Below the pieces are notes generated by a model. The model saw nothing but the letters and a program-made list of their open reading frames with translations. It was not told where the DNA came from and did no database searches. DNA of 12,024 nt from Funneliformis mosseae. Its lineage: Eukaryota > Glomeromycota > Glomeromycetes > Glomerales > Glomeraceae. The stretch lies in the NCBI GenBank assembly GCA_910592005.1, contig CAJVPP010003303.1, positions 1 to 12,024 of the forward strand. Reading direction: 5' to 3'. The position numbers were made by a program, and so were the translations under genes. Shown in pieces: positions 1-8,310 of this stretch. Each line of letters opens with the position of its first letter. The stretch's first letter is position 1.

Positions 1-250
1 AAAAAAAAATTTAATTTAAAATTTTACGAATTGAAATTTTATTTTTTTATCATTTGTGTTTCTTGATTAACTTTTAACTTATGAATCTAAAAAAGGCAAA
101 TGATCAGAAGCACGTGATCATCTTACCTGGGGGTAGGGGGTAAACGCTTATATTAAAATTATATTAGCTAATATATGTCAGCGCCCTTACTATGCACAAT
201 ATCATTTGTCAGTTTTAGCATAATCTAATAATTAGCCTCCTTTACAAGAC
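1..250. promoter_or_regulatory. Upstream region of the spliced pseudogene
   Basis: No coding frame is seen. The stretch is A+T-rich except for a few islands. A CACGTG box at 111-116 lies within an inverted repeat, ATGATCA at 100-106 and TGATCAT at 115-121. A G-rich tract with two G5 runs follows at about 129-140, and a short GC-rich patch at about 180-186. In fungi CACGTG is the core site for bHLH factors such as Cbf1. Its use here is inferred from position, about 140 bp before the first coding stretch. No clear TATA box or start site can be assigned. Confidence 0.3.
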
Positions 251-359
251 AAATGGATTGTTGCATATATTTGAAGCAACAAATAAGAGTCAACGACATG
301 TAACAGACATCCAACATCGAGATCTTGTTGATATATTCCAATCCTGTAGCGATAGACAA

Positions 360-427
360 GTAAGTGTTATGTTGTTACTGCTCAATTATTTTCAAAATTT
401 TGTAAATTTGTTTGGTATACTATTTAG
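360..427 (+). other. Intron 1 (68 nt)
   Basis: It begins with a perfect GTAAGT donor directly after a CAA codon and ends in TATTTAG. Both flanking exons stay in phase 0, so splicing joins them without a break, whereas reading through breaks the frame downstream. Confidence 0.6.
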
Positions 428-585
428 GATGAGCCAAATCAAAATACTTATTTGCGAAAAAGAAAAGAAGTAGATTATAATGAAGATCGGATGTCAAAAA
501 GGGTTTATCATGATGGTGATATTACGCCATCTCCATGTAGTTTGACAGATAATTCTCTTTTTGAAACACCTCAACACCTTTCAAG

Positions 586-674
586 GTAGATTTTTGATCT
601 CATTAATGGTGATCGCTTGAACTTTTCAGTGCCTATATATTTATTAAACATTTCTTTGTATATTTTGTGTATAG
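586..674 (+). other. Intron 2 (89 nt)
   Basis: The donor is GTAGAT and the acceptor GTATAG. The exon before it ends on two bases of a codon and T675 completes AGT (Ser), keeping an Asn/Ser/Glu-rich frame open for 41 more codons. Confidence 0.55.
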
Positions 675-816
675 TGCCAGTAATAAATCCAACAACAATG
701 AATCTGATGATTTTACCTCAGGTGAAGAAGTTGAGGAAGTTATAGATGACTGGATAAATTATTATTTTGATAATCTCGAAACAAGTGAAAATAGAATCTA
801 AAGTTCAAATACATAG

Positions 817-874
817 TAAATCGAAATTTTATTTCTGTTGTCATATAATTATAATTATTATTTTCTTATTTTAG
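817..874 (+). other. Intron 3 (about 58 nt), damaged donor
   Basis: The acceptor TTTTAG at 869-874 is good. Phase on both sides places the exon end at about 816, where only TAG followed by TAAATC is found. One G of an expected GGTAAAT-type junction appears to be missing. A GT at 816-817 would splice out of frame. Confidence 0.45.
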
Positions 875-990
875 TGGAAAGTTAGTGAGATTAATGTCAC
901 GAAAAAATTTAGACAGTTTCAAAATGACCTTCTTTATAACATAAAACACGGTATTAAAAAACTAACATGACATGATACTTTTGATCTACT

Positions 991-1062
991 GTAAGTATTA
1001 ATTAAATATTCTAAAACATTTCATCGCATATTTATTAACATATCTTTTCCCATTACATTAAG
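991..1062 (+). other. Intron 4 (about 72 nt)
   Basis: A GTAAGT donor at 991 and a pyrimidine-rich run before TTAAG at 1058-1062 mark the intron. Exon 5 reads best in phase 0 from 1063. The preceding exon is then one base short, suggesting a lost base at the junction as in intron 3. Confidence 0.5.
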
Positions 1063-1304
1063 GCTTTGGCGTCAATCATAGTTCTGGATTGACCCTGCCC
1101 GTATAATACTTTTACAGCTGATGAGTGGCTTGAAATAACTGATAATAACTCATTTAAGTTGACCGAACCAGTATTAAATGCTGACTTAACAACGCTATTA
1201 CTTGATGCCACTTTCAAAAAATCGTTAGGCCTAATTACTGATTTTATAGGTATAAATGATAACAGTAAGCATAGTTATTTAGCGAAACAAATTTTCTATG
1301 GATT

Positions 1305-1379
1305 GTAAGTTAGATTTAAGCATTTTTGTTAATTCTAAAGGAAAAAATGTTGAAGAGCTAATCTTTTTTTACTATTTAG
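1305..1379 (+). other. Intron 5 (75 nt)
   Basis: The GTAAGT donor at 1305-1310 and the acceptor TATTTAG at 1373-1379 follow a T-run. Splicing joins TT with A1380 to give a Leu codon and opens the frame that leads into the gag-like region. Confidence 0.55.
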
Positions 1380-1560
1380 AGCTGATGATGTTCCAATTGT
1401 AGCCCTACGCAAAACATCTAAAGATGAACATAGGTTTTGATACCTAGATCCTTTTCTTAAAATATTTGGTGGTCCTTATAAAAATTATAAATTGAGATTG
1501 AATCGTACTGTCAATGGGAGCCAAAAGAGGCCAGATTTCGTACGTTTGATAAAAACTACA

Positions 1561-2109
1561 ATGGCATCCTCTCAGCTTCAGCAAAACACTGATTTACAAT
1601 CTACTATTAAATCCTTGCAAGAGATTATGTCTTGAGTGACTAAGACTTTAGATAATAGTAAAAAATCCACCAGTAAGAGAGCAGAGGATCTTGTTGTTAG
1701 ACGTTTTTTGAGTGACCTACTAAGAAAAAATCCAAGTAAACATCCTGTTGATGAATATGATTATGATCCTATAGATGATATTTCAGATAGTTTAGCAGGA
1801 TTGACACTAAATATGGTTATAAATACTGCTATAAAACATGTTATTAAGAAGTCATCTTCAAAGCAAAAATGTTTCTACTGTGGTAGATCTGGACATAATT
1901 CCTGAAACTGCCCTCGAAAGAAGAAAAAGAAAAGCAAGAAGTCTAAAGAGGGTAAGGTTAACCTTGCTAGTGTAGATTTAGGTTCAGGTTCAGGCACTTT
2001 CTCTGATAGCTCTTTTAGCGATAGTTTCAATTCTGATACAAGTTCTTCTGATTCTTCTGATTCTGAAAGCAAAATCACTTTTAATATTGCCAAGACAAAA
2101 AAAAAATGA
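1561..2109 (+). pseudogene. Gag-like protein with CCHC zinc knuckle, broken
   Basis: The frame opens at ATG 1561 and runs to TGA 2107, with in-frame TGA stops at 1633 and 1903. In order it holds a Gln/Ser-rich start, a polar segment (1636-1860), and a zinc knuckle with Cys codons at 1870, 1879 and 1909 and His at 1894, matching C-x2-C-x4-H-x4-C. A Lys-rich patch and a Ser/Asp-rich acidic tail (about 1960-2070) follow. CCHC knuckles of this spacing bind nucleic acid in the gag proteins of retroelements, though some cellular RNA-binding proteins also carry them. The second stop lies inside the knuckle, between its His and last Cys. The start may not be a true start, since the frame is open from the upstream exon. 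The protease-like domain right after it supports a retroelement reading. Confidence 0.7.
2097..2109 (+). other. A10 run directly before the gag stop, possible slip site
   Basis: Ten A residues (2097-2106) are read as AAA AAA AAA in the gag frame and are followed at once by TGA. A shift of -1 here enters the 2106-2672 frame exactly at its first codon. Such A-runs are classic sites of ribosomal slippage between gag and protease, but they are also hot spots for simple indels. Confidence 0.35.
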
Positions 2110-3005
2110 AGCAGAAGTTTACTGCCATGCTAAGAGAAATTCCATTAGATGAAACTATTTGTAAAATCCTTCTAAGTGAGCTTAAATTAATTTTTTCTGA
2201 ACGTTTTTTTCATGAATCTAACGTCATTATGTTCAAACAGATAATAGCTCCTATAGAGGTGAAGATAGTATCTCAAAGCAATATCTTTTCAGCTTTTAAA
2301 GATTTATCTCTGGATGAGTCCAGTCTAAAGGAAGAATCTTTAGACAATCCTATAAAAATCTATTTTGTTCAGAAAAAGGAGCTGAAAACAAGTGTTGCGA
2401 TTGTAAAGTATAAAATTAAGCGTTTAAAGATTTCAGCCATGACTTTTGATTTCAAAGCTGAGCCTTCAATTATAACAAAAAATATTGTTGATCACATTAG
2501 GGCTAAAATTGATAAATTTGAAAAACATGACCTTAGTAGTATTGCTACTATTCCTATTAAATCTATTGGTATTGTCCGCAATTTTCCAATTACCTTAGCT
2601 TCAGGACTCACTATTCATAACGATTTTTTAGTTATAGATTATCTTAAGCCAATGTTAATATTTTTCAACTAACTCTTAAAAAAATATGGATGCGCAATGG
2701 ATTGGGATACAAATGAGCTAAAGATTTCTTTTGATGAAAAAGATTATATTATTCCAGTCATCATGTATAAGGTCAAGAATAAGCTTAAAATGAATTGCGC
2801 GACCACTACTCCCAAATGTGATGATCTGTTAGCTCCGGACAAAGTTTCTCAGGACCTGCAGGACTCTCAGGACTTAAGTGAGGAGAACATATTAAAAAAA
2901 GCATGAAACTATTAAGAGCTTGAAAAACTGCTATATAATACCCTCATTTCCAAAGCTAGATTAATTGAGATTAATAAAAATCTGCAATCCTTTTCTTCTT
3001 GCTAA
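2106..3005 (+). pseudogene. Retropepsin-like aspartic protease domain, broken
   Basis: One frame runs from 2106 to TAA 3003 with in-frame stops at 2670 (TAA), 2904 (TGA) and 2913 (TAA). Residues 1-110 are a polar linker. At 2448-2459 a D-F-K-A sits in the context MTFDFKAEPSIITKNIV, where retropepsins have D-T/S-G-A. The catalytic Asp is kept but its two neighbours are replaced, so the site would be inactive. The segments SIGIVRNFPITL and FLVIDYLKPMLIF fit the later strands of the fold. The part after 2673 (YGCAMDW, then an Asp/Ser/Gln-rich tail) continues the same protein. A competing open frame over about 2105-2150 (NEAEVYCHAKRN) suggests two small indels there. No reverse transcriptase or integrase follows, so it is a partial element or a domesticated gag-protease gene. 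Confidence 0.6.
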
Positions 3006-3019
3006 CTATTCATCATTTA

Positions 3020-3634
3020 CTATGAAAATATGGTCTCACTAAGACTCCTGTGAAACATTTTTGTTTGAATATAATTAAAGGGTGAGTTGCGATCTAAAAG
3101 CTTTTCTGATTTACATATAGCTTTCTCCACTTTGATACAATTCTTTTCAATTGAAATAAATATGTTTTGCGAAATGTCTAGGGTGGAGTTTTGATAAAGA
3201 TCCCCAGCTGAAATCTTAGGTAAGTCAGAACTTTAAATAGATTTAGACTGGTTCTGAAAGATGCATTTTGTTAGTTTCTTTTTTTTTTTGCTTTTTCTGT
3301 ACATTTATCTCATAAAATGGATCTGCTATTAAGACGCTTCGCAAAGATCCTAAAATTGGATGATTATTTTCTTTATCTTGCAGATTATTCTCTAAAAGAG
3401 GAACTAATGAAATGGATTGTACTTTCCTAAGCTTTTCAAAAAAGTAGTTTCCATTTTGCTGTGAACGCTCATAATTGTTTCATATATCATGAATACTATT
3501 TTATTAATATAACACTCTTTTACTATTATGTACATTGGAACCTTATTTTTGAGATATTTAATTTTTTCGATCTGCTCAGAAGTCAAGACTGTAACACTTC
3601 ACCGATAATGAGTTTTCAAAATTGAGGTAGACAT
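3020..3634 (-). pseudogene. Helix-turn-helix-like protein, broken by frameshifts
   Basis: Three linked frames on the minus strand make one protein. The first runs from ATG 3634 with a TGA at 3601 and then LTSEQIEKIKYLKNKVPMYI; the pattern of a charged helix, a turn and a second short helix resembles the DNA-binding helix-turn-helix of transposases and homeodomain-like proteins. Near 3500 the frame shifts to one reading NNYERSQQNGNYFFEKL and a Lys-rich KKQKKKRN (stop at 3271). It then shifts back to a 70-codon open stretch, with LDRNSPFNYIQTKMF, ending at TAG 3020. A further TGA follows HDI in the middle part and a TAA lies at 3233-3235. The end lies 14 nt from the end of the convergent gag-protease frame. 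Function is inferred only from the N-terminal part; a transposon-derived or regulatory DNA-binding protein is possible. Confidence 0.5.
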
Positions 3635-3888
3635 ACTTCTCTGATATTTTTTAGACAATGTATTTAGATTCATAAAAAATATTAGGCATTAATATTTATC
3701 ATTTTAGATAAATAATAAATATTAAAATTCATTATTTATTGTTTTTAGTTGAAAGAAAATATTTAAATATATAATTTATAGTTTTAGATAGATAAAATAC
3801 ATTCTAATTCATTCTATATTTATCATAATTGTTCTCTAAAAAAAATATGAAAAGTTTTTTTTTTACAGTATATAATTAATATAAATAA
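3635..3888. promoter_or_regulatory. Divergent A+T-rich spacer with repeats
   Basis: No coding frame is seen. It separates two divergently oriented pseudogenes and so may have held both promoters. It contains an 11-bp perfect inverted repeat (3689-3699 and 3715-3725, 15-nt loop) and an imperfect direct repeat of about 40 nt starting with TTTTAGATA (3702 and 3782). In sequence this rich in A and T both could arise by chance. Confidence 0.3.
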
Positions 3889-4227
3889 ATGGAAATGTAT
3901 GATCTTAAAAAGGAGATATACCATATCTAACAAGACGTATTCAAGATACGAGACTATAATGCTAAGTTGCGAAATGAATACATGAAGATCAATGATGAGG
4001 CCAAATAGTTAAAGGTTGAAAATTCTAAACTCTTTTCTCAATATGTTTGCGTAGAAACATTTCTCGTTAAATATAAAGCTGAATGTTATGCAAAATCAAA
4101 GAAAATGAAATCGCTTCAATCTCTGATTAATTTATTACCCAGTTCATTCAGAACTTCAGGATACTTTAATAAAAATAATCGGCAAAATATTTCTAAAAGA
4201 ATCAATTCATATATAAAAGTGAGCTGA
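3889..4227 (+). pseudogene. Coiled-coil protein relic
   Basis: From ATG 3889 one frame runs 112 codons to TGA 4225, broken only by TAA at 3928 and TAG at 4006. Both stops lie where a Gln codon would fit the helix. The first 40 residues (MEMYDLKKEIYHI, then DYNAKLRNEYMKINDEAK) and the next 30 are rich in Lys, Glu, Asn and Leu/Ile/Val with heptad-like spacing, so a coiled coil is likely. A Ser/Asn-rich stretch follows. It starts 254 bp from the divergent helix-turn-helix pseudogene. The frame continues in pieces downstream, so this may be only the N-terminal part of a longer protein. No family is recognised. Confidence 0.5.
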
Positions 4228-4252
4228 TAGGCATTTTGTATAGTAAAAAAAT

Positions 4253-4580
4253 AATAAGCCAGAGAGCTCTAGTGTTTCTTCAGAACAAATCATACCTACT
4301 ACTATTTCTAAAGAAAAGATTTTATTAGGTGGTGCAGAGAATCTTATTGATATAAACAAATTATTATCATCAGTACTCACCTGCTCAATAATGCTTTTTC
4401 TATTAATCGTAATTATATGGTTAGTCATTGTGAAAAAGCTATAGAATTTGGAGAGTATTATGCTGAAAAAAAATGTTAGATATTCCACCCACAAAAAATA
4501 TATAAATAGAGAAAAGGTACTAAAGATACCAGATAGGCTGAGAATAACAGCTAATTATCTACTGTATGAGTACTGGTGCT
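4253..4580 (+). pseudogene. Degraded continuation of the coiled-coil gene
   Basis: Three coding-like pieces follow one another with a frameshift between each: 4253-4371 (KPESSSVSSEQIIPTTISKE and GGAENLIDINKLLSS), 4372-4476 (LLNNAFSINRNYMVSHCEKA) and 4478-4580 (KKYINREKVLKIPDRL, ITANYLLYEYW). Their ends abut, and their composition (polar, helix-forming, few rare residues) is unlike random translation of A+T-rich DNA. I read them as one decayed gene, probably the same as the relic at 3889. A 95-codon minus-strand frame across this area is very hydrophobic and is not believed. Confidence 0.35.
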
Positions 4581-4837
4581 AGTGAGACTTCTTTCAATAC
4601 AGGCTAATATTATTTTTGGTAAATTTTTAGACAGATTTATTAAGACTTTTCTGCTTAAAATACTGTACACGCTAATAACTAACCAATATAGATTCAGTCA
4701 CCTTTCTTACCATTATGCTTATATTGTAGTAAAAATCGATAGTCATCTATTACAATATCTCCCATCTCCTCCTGTTCTGATATTATTTTACAAAATTCCT
4801 ATTGATCCTCTTCTATAATTAGGGAACGGATTCATTG
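4581..4837. other. Unassigned stretch, probably decayed coding DNA
   Basis: No frame here is convincing. A plus-strand open frame (4576-4818) is rich in Leu, Ile and Tyr, as expected of A+T-rich noise. Short pieces in another frame (DIILQNSY, SSSIIRERIHW) look more like protein and could link the relics on either side. Confidence 0.3.
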
Positions 4838-5173
4838 GATTTGAAGTCTATTATTGAAAAACTTTTTCCTATAGTTTAGCCATTATACTAATAAAGCTTA
4901 TCTTTAAAATATGCAAATTTTTTTTTCAGTTGATCGTATTTCAAGAATATTGTTTTGCCAAATTAAAAATACTAATAATTATTCTAATTATCTTCAGGTA
5001 TATCTGAAGGGTCACTTTGTGACCAGGCTGAAAAAATGTTTACCTTACAAACCCAAATCAAATATAGGAATTAAAGTTAGTTTGTATTATTGCAGGAGGA
5101 AAAAATATATAAATAATATTATAAGTTTTCTTAACCAGATTTGCTACCCCCGCTAGAATACTTAATAATATAA
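4838..5173 (+). pseudogene. Decayed C-terminal coding relic
   Basis: One plus frame gives, between many stops, LDLKSIIEKLFPIV at 4838-4879, then SGISEGSLCDQAEKMFTLQT at about 4994-5053, LLQEEKIYK and finally PPLEYLII ending at TAA 5171. That separate protein-like pieces stay in one frame over 330 nt supports a real ancestor. It ends 5 nt before the stop of the convergent polymerase pseudogene. An overlapping 81-codon frame (4911-5156) is open but has a noise-like composition. No family is recognised. Confidence 0.3.
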
Positions 5174-5178
5174 TCTAT

Positions 5179-6073
5179 TTAAGTACTTTGCTTTAGCACT
5201 TCTGATTCAGTTACACCCTCAAGATGAAAATACCATAAATTACTAATGCCATTTAGCGTCTCAATATCTGATATGTGAGGTAAGACAGATAGGTTAGCAA
5301 TAATCTTATTTTTTCGCATGGATAAAACTGGGTCAATTTCTTTTGAAATTGATATATGCTCTTTATAACGCATATGATAGACCAATTTGTAAAAGAATAA
5401 ATTATACTTTTCAATACACTTTGCAAGCTCATTAGGATATTGAGCAAAATCAGAACATATTTTTTCCTTCATTTCATCATCTACCAAAAGGTTTTTATCT
5501 TTAAAATTCTTCTAGCGCATTTCATAAATTTCTTTCATAATATCTTGACAGGGTTACTTACCATGAAAATCTCATAGCTAAGCCATTTACTATAAAATAT
5601 TTTATATGAACTACCTATCTTTTGATACAATATTTCTTGTATTTCTTTGACTGTATTTCTATAAGCGCGTTTATAAGCATTTTTTATAAGATATCATCAT
5701 CTTGAAAGTAATACCATTCACTATAATATTCTCTTTTACAAATCCCTCAAGCTATGACTTGAGCATAATCATCAATCTGCTTATATTTCTCATCTGAATC
5801 TTCAATTTGCATAATTCTACTTGAGAATGCTAGCTCGTATTTCTTGTCATATATGATAAATTAAACACAGAGTCTAATAATAGTTTTTTCGAAATAATGA
5901 TATAAATCTAGCTCCTTTTCTAATTCCTTTACCACATCAGCGAATTTCATTTTTTCACCCTTAGTTGGCATTAATTTTCTACTATGTAAATCAAAAGTGT
6001 TTTCAGGGTGAGTCACTACATAACTAAAGCGCTCGCCTGATACTAGAATCTTACTGTTGTATTTTTCTCTCAT
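5179..6073 (-). other. Polymerase C-terminal segments
   Basis: The piece at 5861-6073 (GERFSYVVTHPENTFDLHS) fits the thumb-proximal region that follows the polymerase core. Between 5490 and 5860 the protein is broken into short bits. The last piece, 5179-5487, is 102 codons of polar helical sequence (ICSDFAQYPNELAKCIEKYN) ending at a TAA. This final part is longer than the core needs and could be a lineage-specific extension or a fused small gene. Confidence 0.55.
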
Positions 6074-6509
6074 TTGACTTATAAATCATTGAATGGCTTT
6101 GTTATCTACATCAGATTTTCATGTATTGATCTCTATAAACTGCTCAAAATCCCATTGCTTGGGATTAGTTATGGCATCCCTGAGAATGTTTCAACAATTT
6201 TATGAAGGATGCGCTTATTATTGACATCTCTGACTTTATTTATAATTCGTTCGCCTATAATCTTAAAAAGCTGAATTTGCCTTGTTTCACAATATCAATT
6301 CCTCTAATGAAGGGTTTTTTCAAACTGAAGTTTACTGTATCTTCATAAGGTATGCTAAAATATTTTTTCTTTTCAGTAAACACTACTAGGAATAATACTT
6401 CTTCATAAGTCATCTTAAGATAATCTGATCTAGTTTTTAGTCTAAGAAAGGTGTTTACTTCATTGCGTAATTTCTTTATTACGACTATAGTAATCTTAAC
6501 CATTTTGGT

Positions 6510-6875
6510 CTAGTACTCTAGTTTTGAGATTGTGTCTTTCCTATCATTGTATGTTAAATCACATTTTTCATAATAAGAATCTAGGCAAGTGAGATATAGA
6601 AAATCGATATCAACATATTTTATCTCAAAACCTTTCTTTTTCACAAATTCTACAATAAGTTTGATATTTTCTTGTCCAGCTGAAGTAACACCTCCAGCGA
6701 GTTTTATAAACTTGAATAGGAAATTGCTATTACCCATCTTACCATAAAATAAATTCATAAGTAATTTAATCACTTTCTGCTTTGAATTCAAAGAATTATA
6801 GTCAAAACAAACAGAATTATATTCTTTACTGAAATTATCATACAACGAAATAAAAGGATTCAGAATATCAGTCAT
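6510..6875 (-). other. Polymerase motifs B and C
   Basis: Residues 37-45 (6741-6767) read KLLMNLFYG, the K-x3-N-x2-Y-G of motif B that binds the incoming nucleotide. AGGVTSAGQ follows at residues 60-68. Motif C at residues 87-92 reads Y-V-D-I-D-F, where the family has Y-G-D-T-D-S: both catalytic Asp are kept and the other three positions are changed. The thumb part continues in the next frame at 6255-6503. Confidence 0.85.
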
Positions 6876-7176
6876 TTTGATATACTTCTTCTATTTATTA
6901 TCAAGAATAAAATATTTTCAATTGCGCTCGCTACTGAAAATGATCTGCCAATATTAGTCAAATCTATTCTACTTTTAACTTCTTCCATATAGTCCTTTTT
7001 CTTTTTGAGAAGTTTTAGCTGGGCCTTTACTCTATTCCGCATATTAAGCAAATTTTCTAATATTTTTAAAAACAGACCTTTCTGATCAGATTTATTCTCA
7101 TGCCGTATGATCTATGCTTACACATCTTGACCATTAAAGTGAAATTCAATATTGTAGAGTATTTTATTTTCTCTTT

Positions 7177-7782
7177 TTAGCACATCCATTTATAAAAGTT
7201 TTGAAACCATCTTTCTGATGAGAGATTATAGTTCATAATTATGCTAGAGTATAAGAAAGCAAAGTCTAAACCTGTCATAAGACGTTTATTCTCAAGACGT
7301 TTCTCTAGAGGGAAAATATATGCTTCCAGATATTTCCCAAATTCTTTCTGCTCAGAAGCTTTCATGGTAAATAAAATATTTTGTATCAATATTTCAGTGC
7401 CTAAGAGATTACATACTTTTTTTCTTATGACGTAATAATGCATATCAAATAAAGTTATATATACCATCGAAGCAATTTCTCTATAATCATTTATGATATT
7501 ACATTTGACCATGAACTTCTGACAATGTAAAGCATTTATAACACAATAATTTACGATTTCATACATATTTTTGATGGAAGAATCAGAAATCCCATCCTTA
7601 ACTTCTGAATAATACTTCCATAATTTGCTCATAGGCATATCAGCTTTGCCATTGAAATCACATTTTTCTAAGAAGAATTTGAATGATGTTTTCTCAGAAC
7701 TGGGGTGGAGTTGCATAAAACTTGTGCAAACATCGATCAACACATATCCTAAAAGTTTAAAAAAAGATAATTTGAAGTTCAA
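7177..7782 (-). other. Polymerase segment from exonuclease end to motif A
   Basis: This is the longest open piece, 201 codons. Around residue 80 ([14 protein letters not shown]) lies the likely exonuclease motif III, where the usual Asp of Y-x3-D is replaced. At residues 172-181 motif A reads [10 protein letters not shown]; the catalytic Asp and the Tyr are kept, while a Ser and the Pro of the family pattern are Phe and Ser. The end at 7177 is a new stop, since polymerase sequence continues in another frame below (LFLKILENLLNMRNRVKAQL, about 7000-7080). Confidence 0.75.
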
Positions 7783-8010
7783 AGTGAAATTGATTTTGAT
7801 ATTGATGGAATCTCAGCCTAATATTTTTTTGGGATCCTTGTTCTTCTTGTCTGCTTTCTTTACCCATTGGCTTCTTTGAAAGAAACTATTAGTTAGTAGC
7901 TTTCCTCTTTCACCAAAATAATTTCAAATGAGGATGGATTCAGCATCAACTTTCTTATGCAGGTTTGCTAATATCTGCTAAACTATCTACTTGAAAATAT
8001 TTAATTTGGT

Positions 8011-8055
8011 GGCCTTTTCTACAATAAAAGGCCAATCATATCCTGAATTATTAAA
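8011..8055 (-). other. Exonuclease motif II
   Basis: The minus strand reads FNNSGYDWPFIVEKA, matching the N-x3-Y/F-D core of exonuclease motif II followed by the W-P-F seen in viral members of the family. The Asp is kept. Confidence 0.65.
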
Positions 8056-8295
8056 ACTGAGCTAGATATCTGAAGCAAAAGATTTCCAACATAGAACGAA
8101 TGCCTTTAAGAGATTTGTCTGATTCTCGTATATGATTGTGACCTAGCATAAGTTCAATTTTATTTCTACATTGACTAAACATATCCTCTTTAGAGAAATT
8201 GGATTGTCTTTCTAGTGTAAAGTCATGCAGATTGTAAATACTTAGAATGTGTTATTTTTCACTTCTGAGAAGTTTTCTGATCTATGTAAATTATA

Positions 8296-8310
8296 TGTTT
8301 CTATATTCCA
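8296..8310 (-). other. Exonuclease motif I, acidic residue replaced
   Basis: The minus strand reads W-N-I-E-T where proofreading polymerases have D-I-E. The first metal-binding Asp is Asn here, which fits one G-to-A change, and the Glu is kept. A TGA lies 7 codons upstream. Confidence 0.6.

Larger units (their letters stand above)
253..1560 (+). pseudogene. Spliced pseudogene, six exons, unknown function
   Basis: I see coding-like exons at about 258-359, 428-585, 675-816, 875-991, 1063-1304 and from 1380, separated by short introns with GT...AG ends and mostly matching phase. The product is hydrophilic. Exons 1 to 3 are Asn/Ser/Asp/Glu-rich, with a Lys/Arg patch in exon 2 (LRKRKEVDY). Exon 5 gives a better-ordered segment (TADEWLEIT, LLLDATFKKSLGL). 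Exon 6 carries RLNRTVNGSQKRPDF. In-frame stops lie at 799 (TAA), 814 (TAG), 968 (TGA), 1090 (TGA) and 1438 (TGA). The nearest ATG (253) is one frame off exon 1, so the start is lost or frameshifted. I recognise the style of a large Rhizophagus gene family from memory but assign no function. The frame continues without a stop from exon 6 into the gag-like region at 1561. Confidence 0.6.

Noticed and set aside
128..141. G-quadruplex
   Set aside because: Only two long G runs are present, too few for an intramolecular quadruplex.
1875..2093. Minus-strand 72-codon open frame rich in Glu, Ser and Leu
   Set aside because: It is the antisense shadow of the Ser/Asp-rich gag tail; its composition mirrors the plus-strand repeats.
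2106..2906. Intact aspartic protease gene
   Set aside because: The catalytic triplet is altered to D-F-K and the frame has stops at 2670, 2904 and 2913.
3908..3918. Bacterial-type ribosome binding site AAGGAGATATACC
   Set aside because: It lies inside the coiled-coil frame, and introns and gene types show a eukaryote.
4207..4494. Minus-strand 95-codon hydrophobic frame that could suggest a membrane protein
   Set aside because: It is antisense to plus-strand pieces with better protein-like composition, and A+T-rich DNA often gives Phe/Ile/Tyr-rich noise.
4911..5156. Plus-strand 81-codon open frame
   Set aside because: Another frame over the same bases gives more protein-like pieces that stay in phase with upstream relics.
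5253..5447. Second minus-strand open frame within the polymerase C-terminus
   Set aside because: It is an overlapping shadow of the 102-codon polymerase piece.
7241..7879. Plus-strand open frames of 64 and 84 codons
   Set aside because: Both are antisense to clear polymerase sequence, including motif A.
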